A stretch of 64,000 bases of DNA from Pteria penguin (taxonomy: Eukaryota; Mollusca; Bivalvia; Pterioida; Pteriidae), in NCBI GenBank assembly GCA_035048485.1, contig CM068585.1:16349501-16413500 (forward strand), written 5' to 3'. The position numbers and the translations under genes are program-made. The notes under the pieces are model-generated. The model was given only the letters and a program-made list of their open reading frames with translations, had not been told where the DNA came from and searched no databases. Within the stretch, counting starts at the first letter, position 1. Each line of letters opens with the position of its first letter. Positions 20,322 through 32,692 of this stretch are shown here, one piece after another.

Positions 20322-20972
20322 CGGGTTCTAAAATTATTAAACGACTTCGATATCGACAGTATGGCGCCGAGATCATCGCTATGACCATCGGTCTTGTATT
20401 GGGTCCCTCTACAACACAATGCAGACATTTACTTGAACGTTGCACGTTGACTAACAGGGCGGTGGGGGCCTAGTTCAAACCTTTTCAGAGGAGACAAGGT
20501 CCTCATCCTCGTCCCCTTTGACTGTTAGTCGGGACTCCTATTGAGAAAGGATCTGAGCTCGCTTACAGACGGGCAGAACACGGTTTACTTATGTTGATGT
20601 CGCCTTACATATTTTTGATAGCAACATTTTATTCTATTAATTTTTTGTGTGTAATGAATTTTTATGACCTCTCTTCTTGAGAAACCTGTTGATCCTTGTT
20701 CTCTATATGGAGGATAATTTATAAATTTTTAAATGTGTGTCCTTTGATTGTGCTGCTTTTGTGTTGAGTGGGAAGGTGGGTTCACGTAAACCGGTTAATC
20801 ACACCAGTTGAGTGACGTTTGTTACCTCAATTAAACGTCCTAAGTCAGTATCGCAGCACAATCCAATATTTTTGTAATGTCGTTCCGTGTATATTCTACT
20901 TTTATATTTTTTTGTATGCAGGTCTTTTGTGATTTGTGTCATACAGCTTTGTCAGATGTCTTCTGTTTTCTC
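20322..20972 (+). mobile_element. 3' piece of retroelement family A (A3), nested in a hammerhead repeat
   Basis: Begins in the RT C-terminus (SKIIKRLRYRQYGAEII) and reads to TLTNRAVGA-stop at about 20471. It then has the family 3' untranslated region (gttagtcgggactcctat, gtaaaccggttaatcacacc) and ends gtcagatgtcttctg...tttctc. This 3' end differs from that of copy A1 but equals those at 24537 and 43618, so two 3'-end subfamilies exist. Confidence 0.8.
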
Positions 20973-20996
20973 TTTTAATTTCAGAGTTAAGGCCCT

Positions 20997-21043
20997 GAGC
21001 ATCACTGAAGAGATATAAGTTGTCGAATGGCACATATGCTGCA
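20997..21043 (+). ncRNA. Partly decayed hammerhead ribozyme
   Basis: GCATCA-CTGAAGA-GATATAAGTTGTC are good, but GAAA and stem III are damaged (GAATGGCACATA), probably by a one-base deletion. Confidence 0.6.
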
Positions 21044-21051
21044 CCAAAATT

Positions 21052-21056
<5 letters not shown>

Positions 21057-21098
<42 letters not shown>

Positions 21099-21119
21099 GC
21101 AGATATATATATATATAGA
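21057..21119. repeat. CA microsatellite followed by short TA run
   Basis: About 20 CA units (21057-21095) directly after the ribozyme-bearing repeat, then tatatatatata. Confidence 0.95.
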
Positions 21120-21954
21120 CAATATCAAAAATATTAACAATGTTCTTGGTACAGTCTGGAATATTAAAATGAAGTTTAGAATAACATAACTTTCATCTGT
21201 TCTGTTAGCGCTTTCAGCCCTCCAGGGCTCATCAGACAGATTGTATAGTTGGTAACTAATAGCAAAGTAACAGTAATATGTATGACGTCACAATGAAAGT
21301 AGCGTATGTGGTTGCCCTACAATGCAAATTTATTTCGCACATGTTAATCTAATTACGGTTTAATGTTGGTTTAAATATTTTTATAAAATGTTCTTCTTTA
21401 CTTTTTCTCATATGTTCATTATCGTGAATTATTTTTAAAAATGGGAAAATTAGAAACTTCCCATTACAACACACATCGAAATGTTTACCACAAGGTGTAT
21501 TCCTTATTTCCGGATGTTTTATCTGTTGTTTATATATATGTTTAGATATTTATTATTGGAAAAAGGACGTCATTGTGTAAAGTAGTGTTTCAGAGTATCA
21601 TACTGTCAAACAATACCTTCATATCGACTATAGATATTCCTCGGTGACGAATCCATGCGCTTGATTTCGTAGTATTTTAATAAACTAACCAATTTTAAAA
21701 GATAAATTTGATATACTTAAATGATGAAGATTATTTAATCAAAATAAGCATAGTATTTAAACGGTATGATGTAATATATCATATATTTGTAAGTCCCTGG
21801 AAAATATTTACATATGTATATATTTCAAAACCTGTATAATTACCAGGTTATGTCAGACCAATTTTATTAAATTCCTGAACTTCATTATAATCAATACAAA
21901 GAAAGATGTATTTCAGGATTATGTAAACGATCCATCTAACATCCATCATCATTA

Positions 21955-22065
21955 CTTACTAGAATACTATCTGCAGTTAAGGAGAAGCTTCAGATACCAT
22001 CTACTTAAGAAGTGGTAATAATCAGTTTTAGATATTGAAAAACTCAAAAGAACTTTTAGAATACT
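21955..22065 (+). pseudogene. Reverse transcriptase fragment, family B (small)
   Basis: Segments TRILSAVKEKLQ (about 21960-21995) and ILKNSKELLEYL (about 22035-22070) match the B1 protein (LTKILTHIKHGLQ, ILKNSKELLENL) with a diverged middle. Confidence 0.6.
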
Positions 22066-22454
22066 TGATGTCTCAAATTAAGATTTGATAACCGTGAAAT
22101 ATATTGAGTCTTATGGCTTTTCTTTGGTTTTTATTGGGGGTGTGTGTCTTTTTTTATTTACATTATTATATTAATCTGTTATTGGAAGGCGTTTCCTGTC
22201 TTTTCTTTCTTCTTTCTTTTTTGCTTAATGTTCCATAATCCTTAAGCCGAAGAAAATATTACCCAAACATGATATCTGAGAAGCCGATTTTTCATTGAAT
22301 GCGTGGTTGAAATATGTAGCCTGGTGTATAAGAACACTTAAATCTAGAATTTCTAGCAAATGTTAATTTCTTTTAACTTTTAATGCTCTGAAAATAAAAT
22401 TGAAAAACATCAAAGAACATTCTATATGTACTTTGCAAGACTGAGGCGCCCATG
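22066..22454. other. Spacer and probable 3' flank of GPCR 2
   Basis: T-rich sequence without recognisable features. It should hold the 3' untranslated region of the minus-strand receptor. Confidence 0.4.
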
Positions 22455-23486
22455 CTATTCAAGACTCCTAGGTGTTTTACACCTTGGAGATAACACCTTT
22501 TTAAAAGCTTCTCTGAAACTTTTCGACATAAAACCATAAATTAATGGATTGATACAACTGTGTGAATACACAAGGATAAGACTTACAAGCACACTAATCT
22601 TGTACTCAGTTGTGCCTCTGATTTTTGCAAACAAGAATAATATATATACAACATGTAGTGGGAGCCAGCATGCAATGAAAGCTAAAATAGTTACGACGAT
22701 TAATCTATTTGTTTTAATATTAGATACCATTTGTCTTGTCAGTGTTCTACGCTGTTTTCTTTTTAAGTGAACTTCTATTATTATCCTTGTATACAAAATA
22801 CAAATAGAAATAAGTGGTAAAAGGAATCCAATCACTGAATAACCCATATGCAGCACTTTATATACCTTATACATAAAGTTGTTGATAAATATTCCCACAA
22901 TAAATGGCGAACATGTTAAAAACACTACAACAGTTAATATTATTACAATACGTATTGTCTGATTCCTGCCTCCATAATTACAAGATAATGTGGAATTAAT
23001 GATAGCATGATACCTGAAGTATGAAATGATTACTAAAGTCCATACGCTGCATAAACTTGTCGTATATGAAAGATAAACTGATATTTTTAGTACTATATTC
23101 GCATATTTGGTGATCCCGAAGCTAGATATCCAACCTATGACGAAGATATGTGTTACTGCGAATAAGAGGTCAGTAAAAGCCAAGTAAGTCAACAGAATAT
23201 TAGATCGTGTCTGTAAAGTTTTGTTTCTTACCACAGCAACAATTATGACAGCATTTTCGGGAATTCCACAGAGCAGTATGATAACGCTCAAGATCTCATA
23301 AATTGATTGAATGTTATCATCAAAGTAAGGTACACTGCTATCATTGTTATAACCAGTCATATTACACATCACTCTATTTTTATCAACAAACGAGCAGTTG
23401 CTGATATTGTGATTACATCCACGTGTAAGATCCGAACTGTCTGGAACACAGGCAATGTCTTGTTTTTGCGTATTATTTGACCACAT
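22455..23486 (-). CDS. Orphan rhodopsin-family GPCR, paralogue 2
   Basis: Class A receptor of 343 residues in one exon. The first ATG is at 23484-23486; the open frame continues upstream without ATG to 23582, so a 5' exon is possible. The extracellular N-terminus has four cysteines (13, 24, 31, 41) and several N-glycosylation sequons. Landmarks are GIPENA (TM1, Asn78), LAFTD (TM2, Asp106), CWLP (TM6, about 273-276), NPLIY (TM7, 313-317) and a basic tail. As in paralogue 1, the TM3 Asp-Arg-Tyr has an aromatic first residue (Phe-Arg-Tyr, 157-159), the TM3 disulfide cysteine is missing (Leu), and TSLCS(V/I)WTLVIISY precedes the motif. The two are clearly one subfamily. Ligand unknown. Confidence 0.85.
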   Translation of the reverse strand: MWSNNTQKQDIACVPDSSDLTRGCNHNISNCSFVDKNRVMCNMTGYNNDSSVPYFDDNIQSIYEILSVIILLCGIPENAVIIVAVVRNKTLQTRSNILLTYLAFTDLLFAVTHIFVIGWISSFGITKYANIVLKISVYLSYTTSLCSVWTLVIISYFRYHAIINSTLSCNYGGRNQTIRIVIILTVVVFLTCSPFIVGIFINNFMYKVYKVLHMGYSVIGFLLPLISICILYTRIIIEVHLKRKQRRTLTRQMVSNIKTNRLIVVTILAFIACWLPLHVVYILFLFAKIRGTTEYKISVLVSLILVYSHSCINPLIYGFMSKSFREAFKKVLSPRCKTPRSLE

Positions 23487-23599
23487 TATATTTTTTCCAA
23501 AACCTGCTCTCTGTATGGACGATATTCTCTGTATTTTAACAAAGATAATCTGCGAAACCAAACAAATGAAATATATTTTCACCGTCTGATGTTATATGT

Positions 23600-24084
23600 T
23601 CCCCAAATGTAAACAATAGATAAGAGTTATGATGTCGTGCAATGTTCAATCTTTTTGCTCATTTAGATGTAATACATGTTTATACATGCATTCTTACACC
23701 GTGCATTCTTCTGTTCGTTGAAAACACTATGCACACAGGCAACTCTATTTCAGTGATGTAATTTGTAAATAGTAACGATATTTATATCCACTATCAGTGG
23801 TCGAAAGATATATAGAGACATGATTTGAAGGAAACATCACATCTGTAGTGCATATCTGTCTATTTACAATTTTGATATGGTCCTCAAAGAACTTTTTTTC
23901 ATATAATGTTATTGGGGGAGTGTTTGTTTTTTGTTTGTGTGCTTTTTTTTTGGGGGGGGGGGTTAATTTCGTTTTGTTTTTGTTTTTATTTTCTTTGTTT
24001 TGTTTTGTTATTTTTTGAGAGAGGGGGGAGGGGGGGGGGGTGCACATCATATATATTCTAATATGCTTCCTATACTGTTACGTA
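23600..24084. other. Upstream region of GPCR 2 with G-rich tract
   Basis: Contains homopurine and poly-G runs (about 23945-23962 and 24018-24040) that may be assembly-sensitive. No gene seen. Confidence 0.4.
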
Positions 24085-24537
24085 TCTTTTCAGTCCTGAT
24101 CCTCGTTCCCTCTGAATAGGACTCCTATTGATCAAGGACCTGAGAGTATGTTGATGTCGCTTTACATATTTTGATTGCAGCAAGTTAATCTATAAACGTT
24201 TTGTTTGTTAAAAAGTTTTATGACTTCTCGTCTTGAGAAACCTGTTGATCCTTGTTCTCTATATGGAGGATTATTTATGACAATTTGAATGTGTATCCTT
24301 TGATTGTGTTGCTTTTGCGGTGAGTGGGAAGATGGGTGTCCGTAGACCGGTTAACCACACCAATAAAATGACATTTGTTACTTTAATTGACCGTCCTAAG
24401 TCGGTATCATAACTTCAGCACAATCAAATATTTTAATGTCGTTTTTCTGTGTATATTCTACTATTATTATTTTTGGTGTGCATGTCCTTTTTAATATGTG
24501 TCATACAGCTTTGTCAGATGTCTTCTGTCTTCTCTTC
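24085..24537 (+). mobile_element. 3'-end-only scrap of retroelement family A (A4)
   Basis: Starts in the 3' untranslated region (cctctgaataggactcctat) and includes gaccggttaaccacacc and ccgtcctaagtcggtatc. It ends gtcagatgtcttctg...ttctc, the same end as A3. Confidence 0.8.
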
Positions 24538-24815
24538 AAGACAGAAAGTATCATACAAACATGACTTGACAATACGACGAAGCAATCTAATCAAATATAA
24601 GATGACAAAGAAAAATAGGAAGATTAATCAAGATATCTAGATGATACATAAGCACTTGAATTTGAAAGACATGTTAGTGACAAATATCCACCTGAACCTC
24701 AGTAAAACAAATGCAATAACGAAACAGCTTTCTTGGACATGTAAAATTAAACCATTGGTAACAATAGATATTGTAGCAACGTGACGAATTTTCCTCTTGT
24801 AAATTCCTAGAATAC

Positions 24816-25054
<239 letters not shown>

Positions 25055-26646
25055 CACATGAAAGCGACAAACGACACTTTATTTTACCTATTTGTGCCTC
25101 TATATTCGACCTCATTATCTTTAGCGACTGGCATTGACAGACGGTTGATCCGACATTTTTGAATAGTGAGCGTTTTTGTTATATTTCCTACTTGTGCTTT
25201 TATATATTGTATAGTAAATACAAACTTATATTTTTAATTAACACAATAAATAATGTTTCCCTATACCGTTTGATAAAATGTACTCTGAAGGTCAGATGAG
25301 CATTTTGTTCTGTCTAATAGTGTGACGTTCAAAAATGAAGAATTTCTCATATATGAAACGGTAAACATGCAGTGCTTTCGTATTCTGTTCTTTAAAAAGT
25401 TTACGTTATACGGATTGATCTAGACTTATAGCATTTTCATATAAGAAACTTTACCCACGTATACCATCGCTCCCTTCTAAATCACAATTTATCAAAAATA
25501 TGTAAACAAAGATTTGGACCTGCTTAACATATCTAATATATTTTGTGATCATAGAGTCATCTAACATTCCGCAGTATTTTGAGAATCTTGAGCCACCCCT
25601 GATTTGCTATCAGTACAGAAAACGTATAAAAAACCTTAAATTAGTTTTAGTTACAGTCACATCATGTCATATCCTGACACTCTTCATTCTATTCCTTCTT
25701 CCTGTTTATGCAATAAGTAAACTCTTAATTCATTTATCAGCTTGCGGGTCATGTAATTACAGGTGATCTTAATTGTATTTCTGACAAATATCTACGTTCG
25801 CTCTTTTATAAAGGGCCTCAGTATAGATTACATTCCAGGATAGATTTTATTAAAATCCTGGATATTTTCGAAGAAGCATTAAACACTTATTGTAAACGAT
25901 GGTATAAAAAAGAAGCTGTAAATGTACATGCCTTGAATGACTGGAAAAGTGAAAACTTTAAAATAATCGATATTCGCATCGATAATTTTACACATTTATA
26001 CAACCACATGCCACACCGGTCCAGTCCATAAAAAAGGAAATGGCGGATTTACAAAAACCTTATGTCTTCGTACCTGCTAACGAAGCAGCTAATGATATTA
26101 TCGTTGTTTGAAAAATATACTATATTGCAGTTCTCAAAACTGAATTGAACTTTCCCTTTTCGTATGTTGAAACCCCATTGTGGAAGGACAAGATCCTATC
26201 TGACCACTGTAAAGCTATGTGTAACTTCAGTTTAAGCATTGATAAAAATGATCTTCCAACTATGTATTGGCTTCCCAATTTACACAAAAGTCCATATAAA
26301 TCACGTTTCATATCAAATTCTAGTCATTGTTCTAAAACTATGCTTTCTAAACATATTACTTCCGCTCTAACTGCAGTTAAAGACCATGTCATCAAATACT
26401 GTAATACTGTTTTAACAACAGTAACGTCATTTACTTTTGGTCCATCAACAGTTCTAGCGAAGTCATTGATCAATTCCGTTTGAGAAATTTGGAGGCTAAT
26501 CATGTCTCTACCTTTGATTTTTCGACACTATATACCTCTCTACCTTATGATTTAACAAAACCAAGTTGTCTCTCATACACTGGTGTTTCTAAATAATACC
26601 TCTGTATATCAGTTACATCTGGATTTTTCTCAAATAAACAATATAC

Positions 26647-27768
26647 AGGGGCATAGGAGAAGGGGCAGCGGGGGCACGTGCCCCCCCCCCCCTTGACAAG
26701 TGGGGGGCCACAACCATGTTTGTGCCCCCCCCCCCCCCCGCCCCCATTTAGAGTAATATTTTAAGTTTAAATAAACTTAAGTAAGACATTTTAAGCGAAG
26801 TAAATCTATTTTCTTTTATATTTTTAATGTCTGATTTTTAATCCGTAAAGTTCTACAAAATTACGGATAAGGTTTTCTGTTTTACTGGCGGTTGATGTAT
26901 CCTGATTACGCAACATGTTCTTTCAGCTTATGCCTTACTATTAGTGTAATGTCATCCATTGTAAGTATTTATTATGTTTTGAATGATATTATACAAGTCC
27001 GATATTATGCAATAGAGTTGCATTATTATAGTTTGCTCTTATCTGAAAGATATAAGCAGGTGTAGCCCAGTGGATGAGCTGAGTTGTTCAGCTTGTGACC
27101 AAGAGGTCCGGGTTCGACACCCGTCGGGGGCATACCGGTGCTCTGTCTTTCGGATGAGACCCTGACTGATAACGTGTCTGACATTCAAAATGCAAGACAA
27201 TTCGTCAGCAAGAACGAGCACTGTGAAGCTTTCTTTGGAAAGTATTAAAGTGTGAACATTGTAACATGATGAGCAGCCACGGACCTTTAATGTGCATACC
27301 ACCCAGTTAGCTTGTGCATAAAAGTGTGAAATAAAAAATAACTTTAACATGTTTTGTTGCTGATTAGTAGCCATAGTAGCCACTAAAGCACTAAAAGTAA
27401 ATAATTCGTCTTTTATTTAATCATTCAGAGAGAGAAATTGGAATAAATTGAATCTGAAGTTTTTTATGCGCCGGATCGAAAGATCTGGGGCATATTGTAT
27501 TTGTCCTGTCCGGTGGCTGTTGTAAACCGTTACCATAACTTATGAACCTTAGAAGATAGACTTCATATTTGGCATTCATACTCCACTAATGAAGCCCTTT
27601 CAATTGACACCAGACAAGGTCAATGACCTTGACACCTTCACTGTGACCTTCGTGCTAAAAATAGCTTTTTCGGGCCGCTGGGGATACCTTTTCCTTTTTT
27701 TTTTTTTTTTTTGCATTTCACTTTTGGAAGGTTGTGCCCCCCACTTTTCACTGTCGAGCTACGCCACT
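26647..27768. mobile_element. DNA-type (MITE-like) insertion with imperfect terminal inverted repeats, composite
   Basis: Left end caggggcataggaga, right end (reverse complement) cagtggcgtagctcg; both are followed inward by C/G-rich blocks (gcacgtgccccc at the left, tgccccccact at the right). It interrupts the retroelement RT, which continues on both sides. It contains a tRNA-derived SINE (27052-27300) and a second diffuse repeat (about 27460-27710, with gcgccggatcgaaagatc). No transposase is present. Confidence 0.6.
27052..27300 (+). mobile_element. tRNA-derived SINE
   Basis: The head resembles a tRNA, with an A-box-like tagcccagtgga and B-box-like ggttcgacacc (about 27111-27121). The next segment, accggtgctctgtctttcgg, matches the body of the minus-strand SINEs at 40 and 55 kb (gccggtgtcatgtctttcgg). 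The rest differs, so this is a sister family sharing the head and linker. Confidence 0.7.
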
Positions 27769-28261
27769 GATATGATAATTATAGATAATGGACATTTACT
27801 GAGCTATGTAATGCTATCACATTTTTGATGGATAATATTTTGTGTAATTTAATGGCAAGATTTATCAACAGATTATCGGGATTCTTATGGGCACTAACTG
27901 TGCTCCCCTTATGGTATATTCATTTTTATAGTGCTATGAGAGTGACTCCATGCATTCGATAAAAACCTCGAAACTTTTCGACCTTATTGATAAATTAAAT
28001 GACACCTATAGATATCTTGATGATATTTTAGTTATCGATATCCCTGAGTTTGAAAAATACATTATTAACATTTACCAACCTGAATTTCAGTTAAACAAAG
28101 CCAATGCTTCTGATCAGGAAACACCTTTCTTGGAATTAAATATCAAAATTATTAACAACAATATCCATACTAACATAAGATAAACGTGACGACTTTAGTT
28201 CCCTGTTAGTAATTTCCCTTATTTAGATGGCGATGTCCCTAGACTCCCATCATATGCTATA

Positions 28262-29826
28262 AGACCATTCTACTGGGCAGTTACTCAATAGTTATCTGCC
28301 CTTTACCGATAGGTGTCGCGGTCGTATCCGCCATTACGGTACTGAAAAAAGTTATTGAGATAGTAGTCGAGATATGAGCGTAGTGGTTAAAACAATGGTT
28401 GTGTTTATTAATGTTTAATTGAATGGTCTGATCGGTGACTAGGATTGCAAATTAATAAATGTGTTTGTTTTTATAGTCCATGAATTTCGGTGTAAAATTT
28501 AAATATAAAAAACAGAAAAAGAAAAGGAACCTTTCTCCGGCCTTACCAAAAATGTTGGTCATCAAGCTAGGTTATTTATTCAGTAATGAATGATGTATTT
28601 ATGAATTTCAGATTAATTTAGATAATTATTAAGTAATAATAAAATTTATTAAATACATATCAGACTACCTTCAAAACATAGTCTATGTTTCGGCAAATAT
28701 CAATATCAACACCTAGACCATTTCACAAACGAAGATTTTTCGTAACTTTTACTCAGTTAATCACTAAATTTTAGAATGCGAAGGAATTGTTATATTCTTG
28801 GATGAGAAATACCATCTACTTAACTATTTCCAAATTCAGTCTACCCGTGTTTGCAAAGCCTGGGGTTGAATATCGTCTTTTGGAACATAACCTGCAGTTT
28901 TATAAAAAATTGAATTCGCAAGTACCGAAATCAACTTGTCTAAAATAACTTAGATAAACAGTGGCGGTTTTAGGGGGAGCGGAGGGGTCGCTCGCCCCAT
29001 CCCCGGCAGTGACCCAAAATTTTACCAACACATTTTATTTTGGCCAATTTTCTGTTAAAATTGACAAAATTCGCCCCTCGAATCTCCCCCCCCAACCGCA
29101 AAGGAGGCGCTGGATCCGCCAATGGATAAAAAACGAACATCAATTCACTGCATTACTTCCCTCGTGTATGTAATGTTAATTAATTTGCTTCAATCAACAT
29201 ACACGTGTATCAATAATAGTCTTACAGATGACATAAATCCAGTAAGTTTATTGCATAATACGGAAGACAATTTCTGGAATGTAGCTTTAACTTTTGCCAA
29301 GGATACCTATGCTGAGATATTACTGACCCCAGGTGATAACCTTGTTTTACACCTGTTACATAATCCATTTTCTGTTAGTACAAGCTACCACTCGACATAG
29401 GGACAAGGATCGAAGTAACAATCATGGGAATTATCAGAGATTTATGTCTCTGAAATAATTCAATTTTAATAGATCAGTACTAAACAGTATACATGTATTA
29501 TTCATAAAAACTCGCATTATGAGCGATAAGATTGAATCTATCTCCGTTTGCTTTAAGCTTTGTAAAGTAATGTTACTTAGGCAACCCATGGCAAATAGTC
29601 TGTAAAATCAGTCAAAACTGCAAAAACAACTTAATAAAAAAAAATGAAAAAAAAAACACCCCACATTAGGTAGTATCAGCTAATGCAAGGACTTGTAAAC
29701 TTGTTTAAAAGTTCTTTACTGATGATACGAGACTAGGCTGATGATAGCGATATTCAGTACCTTAATGGCGGATAGTCACGTGATCTAAAGATGGCCGCGT
29801 CTGTGTATTACGCGATAGAATGGTCT
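28262..29826. mobile_element. Second DNA-type insertion with inverted ends
   Basis: Left end agaccattcta..., right end ...tagaatggtct. Inner inverted blocks ccgccattacggtactgaa (about 28328-28346) and its near-complement at about 29752-29770 support one element of about 1.56 kb. It interrupts the RT C-terminal region of copy A2. A smaller element (28960-29123) is nested in it. No transposase frame was recognised. Confidence 0.6.
28960..29123. mobile_element. Short MITE-like element, family 'cagtggcgg'
   Basis: Ends cagtggcggttttag and (reverse complement of the right end) cattggcggatccag, with C-rich and G-rich inner blocks. It resembles the element at about 35967-36128. Confidence 0.6.
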
Positions 29827-30625
29827 ATTTTAGTCAGTTGGTTCGGTTTGCTATAGCCTGCACTAGCGTTTCGAATTTTCAGGCCAAAAAAAAGGGCTCA
29901 AATCACTTTCTAACTTCTAACTCAGGGTTATAGATGTCATAAACTTCGAAAAACTTTGGGTAAATTTTACAGATCTGATTCAGAAATTTTATCTAAATTC
30001 GGAAATGTGACTCTTCAACAATACGTATCCATTTCTCATCCCAATTTCTACGGTGATCTGGTGTACAAACTAAGGAGGGTTCTAGGATCCGATAATTTCA
30101 TATCTAGCAGTTTTAAAATAATTAAACGCCTTCGAAATCGACAGTATAACCCCCAAGATCATCGCAAAGACCATAGGTCGCGTATTAGGTCCCTCTACAG
30201 CTTTTACTTGAGCTAACAAGAGCGGTGGGGACTCTATGACGGGCTTTGCCTAAACATTTACAGAGGAAACAGGGTCCTGAGCTTCGTCCCCTCTGTTAGT
30301 CGGGACTTCTACAGATCAAGGATGTGAGCTTGCTTACAGACAGACAAAGCACGGTTTACTTATGTTGATGTCGCTTAACATATTTTGATACTAGCATATA
30401 CTTCCATAGTACGTTTCGTGTGTTTAAATTTTTATGACCTCTCGTCTTGAGAAACCTGTTGATCCTAGTTCTCTATATGGAGGTTTATTTATAAACTTTT
30501 ACATGTGTGTCCTTTGATTGTGTTGCTTTTACGGTGAGTGGGAAGGTGAACGTCCGTAAACCGGTTAACCACAAAATCTGAGTGACGTTTTTACTTTAAT
30601 TGACCGTCCTAAATCTTTTTATTGC

Positions 30626-31221
30626 CACGATTCAAGATATCCCCTATGTGAGGGGACCATAGCCATTCACACTTCATCTGAACCATCTGTTATTCTGATA
30701 TGCAGGAAACATAGATCTATTGGAGGGTAGTTTTTAGTTCTGCACAAATATGTAACGTACACTATTGATGTATTCATTATCTTAAATAAAAAAAAAATAA
30801 AAATAAAATAAAATAAATCTTAAATATTATATAATACGGTGACAAGCTTTCAGCTCTACTGGCTATATAAGTAAAGTATCTAGCAAATCTATAGCTATAC
30901 TGACCACAACACCAGTGTCTCATGAGTCCGTAGATACTGGACATATCTCAAAATTGTCAAGAATCTGTAGAAACAGACATATATTACAGAAATATATTCT
31001 GCTTTACTTTATACCCAATATGACTTGGGAATCATACATGGTGAGCATGGTTAGCCAGCATGAGATGTTTATACATCTTTGGTGTCAGATTCCATCATCG
31101 TTTGTTAACTTGTGTCCCTACTTAACACATCATATAGTCATACTGCTAACTAAGTAGTGGTGTCGTGTACATGTACTTCCAATCTGTGTACAGCGATAAC
31201 ATGATATCACATAAGGCCAAA
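30626..31221. other. Intergenic, nothing recognised
   Basis: A-rich stretch near 30786-30820. No credible coding. Confidence 0.4.
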
Positions 31222-32648
31222 AAATAGTATGTTTGTTTCCTGTAACGGGTTGAAAAAAGAGGGTCGGTAGGTAGGCTTTTTACGTGGTCGGCATGGAGAC
31301 TAGAAACATTACCTTGCATTGATTGCAAGTTCTTTTTCCATGCTTATGTGGTCTCTCTTTATGTTTTGTGTGTTGTTTTTAAGCCCTTATATTGTAATAT
31401 GGCACCTTAAACAGATACATAACATACAGGCGAAGCTACCAGGCAAAGTTTTATATGAAAGTATGAAAAGTGTGACTACTGGACAGATGGACAGATGCTG
31501 GACAATCTTATCTGTATATATTGATTTGCTGCAGGTGACATATAATACTCCTTTAGACATAACTGTCAAACAAAGATACGACTTGGTATTCAAGGAATAT
31601 ATATGGCACCATCAAAAGCAAAGTGTGACTGATGTACGGACAGACAGAAGGACTACAGACAAAGAGATCATATAAGTGGTGCTCTGCTTCGCTGGCGCCA
31701 CTAAAAGCAACAAAGGTATGACTTTTTTCCCCATTTATTTGGCCTGAGGCCTTGAAACCAAGACAACTTTGCCACCACGTTAAAAGTTGCCACATATTGA
31801 CAACACAGTTTTGAATTTTTTTTTTAAATTCTGATTCTCGAAGTAGGCGTGACGTCATTGTCTTTATTCAGTATTGCTCTACGTAGATACCTGAGGAGTC
31901 TGACCATGACACTTGAGGTAAAACTCAAGGTTAATCATCAATCGGAACACCGTCGCCATTTTTTTACAAAAATAGACTCGGAAGCCCCACGGCGCAGCGA
32001 TATGTACCAAATCGCTTCAATTCTTAGGCTTTCGTCGTAGGAGCACTTTGCGAAATGAGGCGAAAAAAAAGTTCAGAGGATTGTTTTTATAGTTTAGGAT
32101 ATGAGAAGTTCAGTATGAAATGTAATACCCGTTTTGATGAATATTATACAATCGTAACGGTAATTCAGTAATCGTAGCAAATTTCACATTTTTATTTTAA
32201 ATGTTAGAGCATTGGAAACGAATCAGAGGAAATTCGAGGTGACATTTAACCAGTGCACATGTGTAGACTTCGACATGAAAAATTCATACTAGTTCACCCA
32301 TTCAGAGAGAAACAAATATATACAAAAGCAGGCAATAAGCATAATTGCCTATTTTAGTGCAAACATGACAGGCATGTTGATCATGGCCATGTGTGTTTAC
32401 ATAACAACTGGAAGTAGACCCAATGGCTGACTACGTAGTACGTACGAGTCGTATTTGCGTACGGAAATGGACGAGTTGTTCCGATTGGGTTAATCATTAG
32501 CGATAATACAACTTTAAGTTCTTCTGATACAATTCTTAAGAGGTTTTACTATAAAATACGATCGGAATTGTGTAAAACATGTATTTAAAATTTACTTGTT
32601 TGAATGACAAAATATTTTGATTACAGGGGCCCATCTCGTGTCTGGATC

Positions 32649-32692
32649 GGTGTGTGCGTGTATATATAAAAGAGATATATATACACGCACAC
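32649..32692. repeat. Perfect short palindrome
   Basis: gtgtgcgtgtatatat and its exact complement atatatacacgcacac are separated by about eight bases, at the left edge of the larger palindrome. Confidence 0.8.

Larger units (their letters stand above)
19905..21055 (+). mobile_element. Second tandem pair of hammerhead-bearing units, split by a retroelement
   Basis: A degenerate unit ends with a ribozyme relic at 19998-20043. A second unit follows (preceded by ggggactgttacttcccgag) and ends with another relic at 20997-21043. Inside the second unit, between gctcttcaacatttata (about 20297) and gagttaaggccctgagc (about 20984), lies a 651-bp 3' piece of retroelement family A. Removing it, the distance between the cleavage positions (20036 and 21036) is about 349 bp, close to the 377-bp unit at 15 kb. 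Confidence 0.7.
25400..30625 (+). mobile_element. Retroelement family A copy A2, split by two insertions
   Basis: The copy starts about 25400-25450 (KDLDLLNISNIF region near 25515, IPQYFENLEPP at about 25565) and runs through GHVITGDL (about 25750). It continues with FYKGPQYRL (about 25810), LPTMYWLPNLHKSPYKSRF (about 26245) and TFDFSTLYTSLP (about 26510). It is interrupted at about 26647-27768, resumes with the DNIL.NLMARFINRLSG region and RYLDDILVID (about 28010), is interrupted again at 28262-29826, and resumes from the ISQLVRF region to the C-terminus (about 30210). The 3' untranslated region breaks off near 30625, before the family's usual 3' end. Many stops and frameshifts. It includes the same TGA (26109-26111) as copy A1. 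Confidence 0.8.

Noticed and set aside
23487..23582. Upstream extension of GPCR 2 as its true N-terminus or signal peptide
   Set aside because: The frame is open but begins with GTG and has no ATG before 23486; an animal gene would need a spliced upstream exon, which I cannot show.
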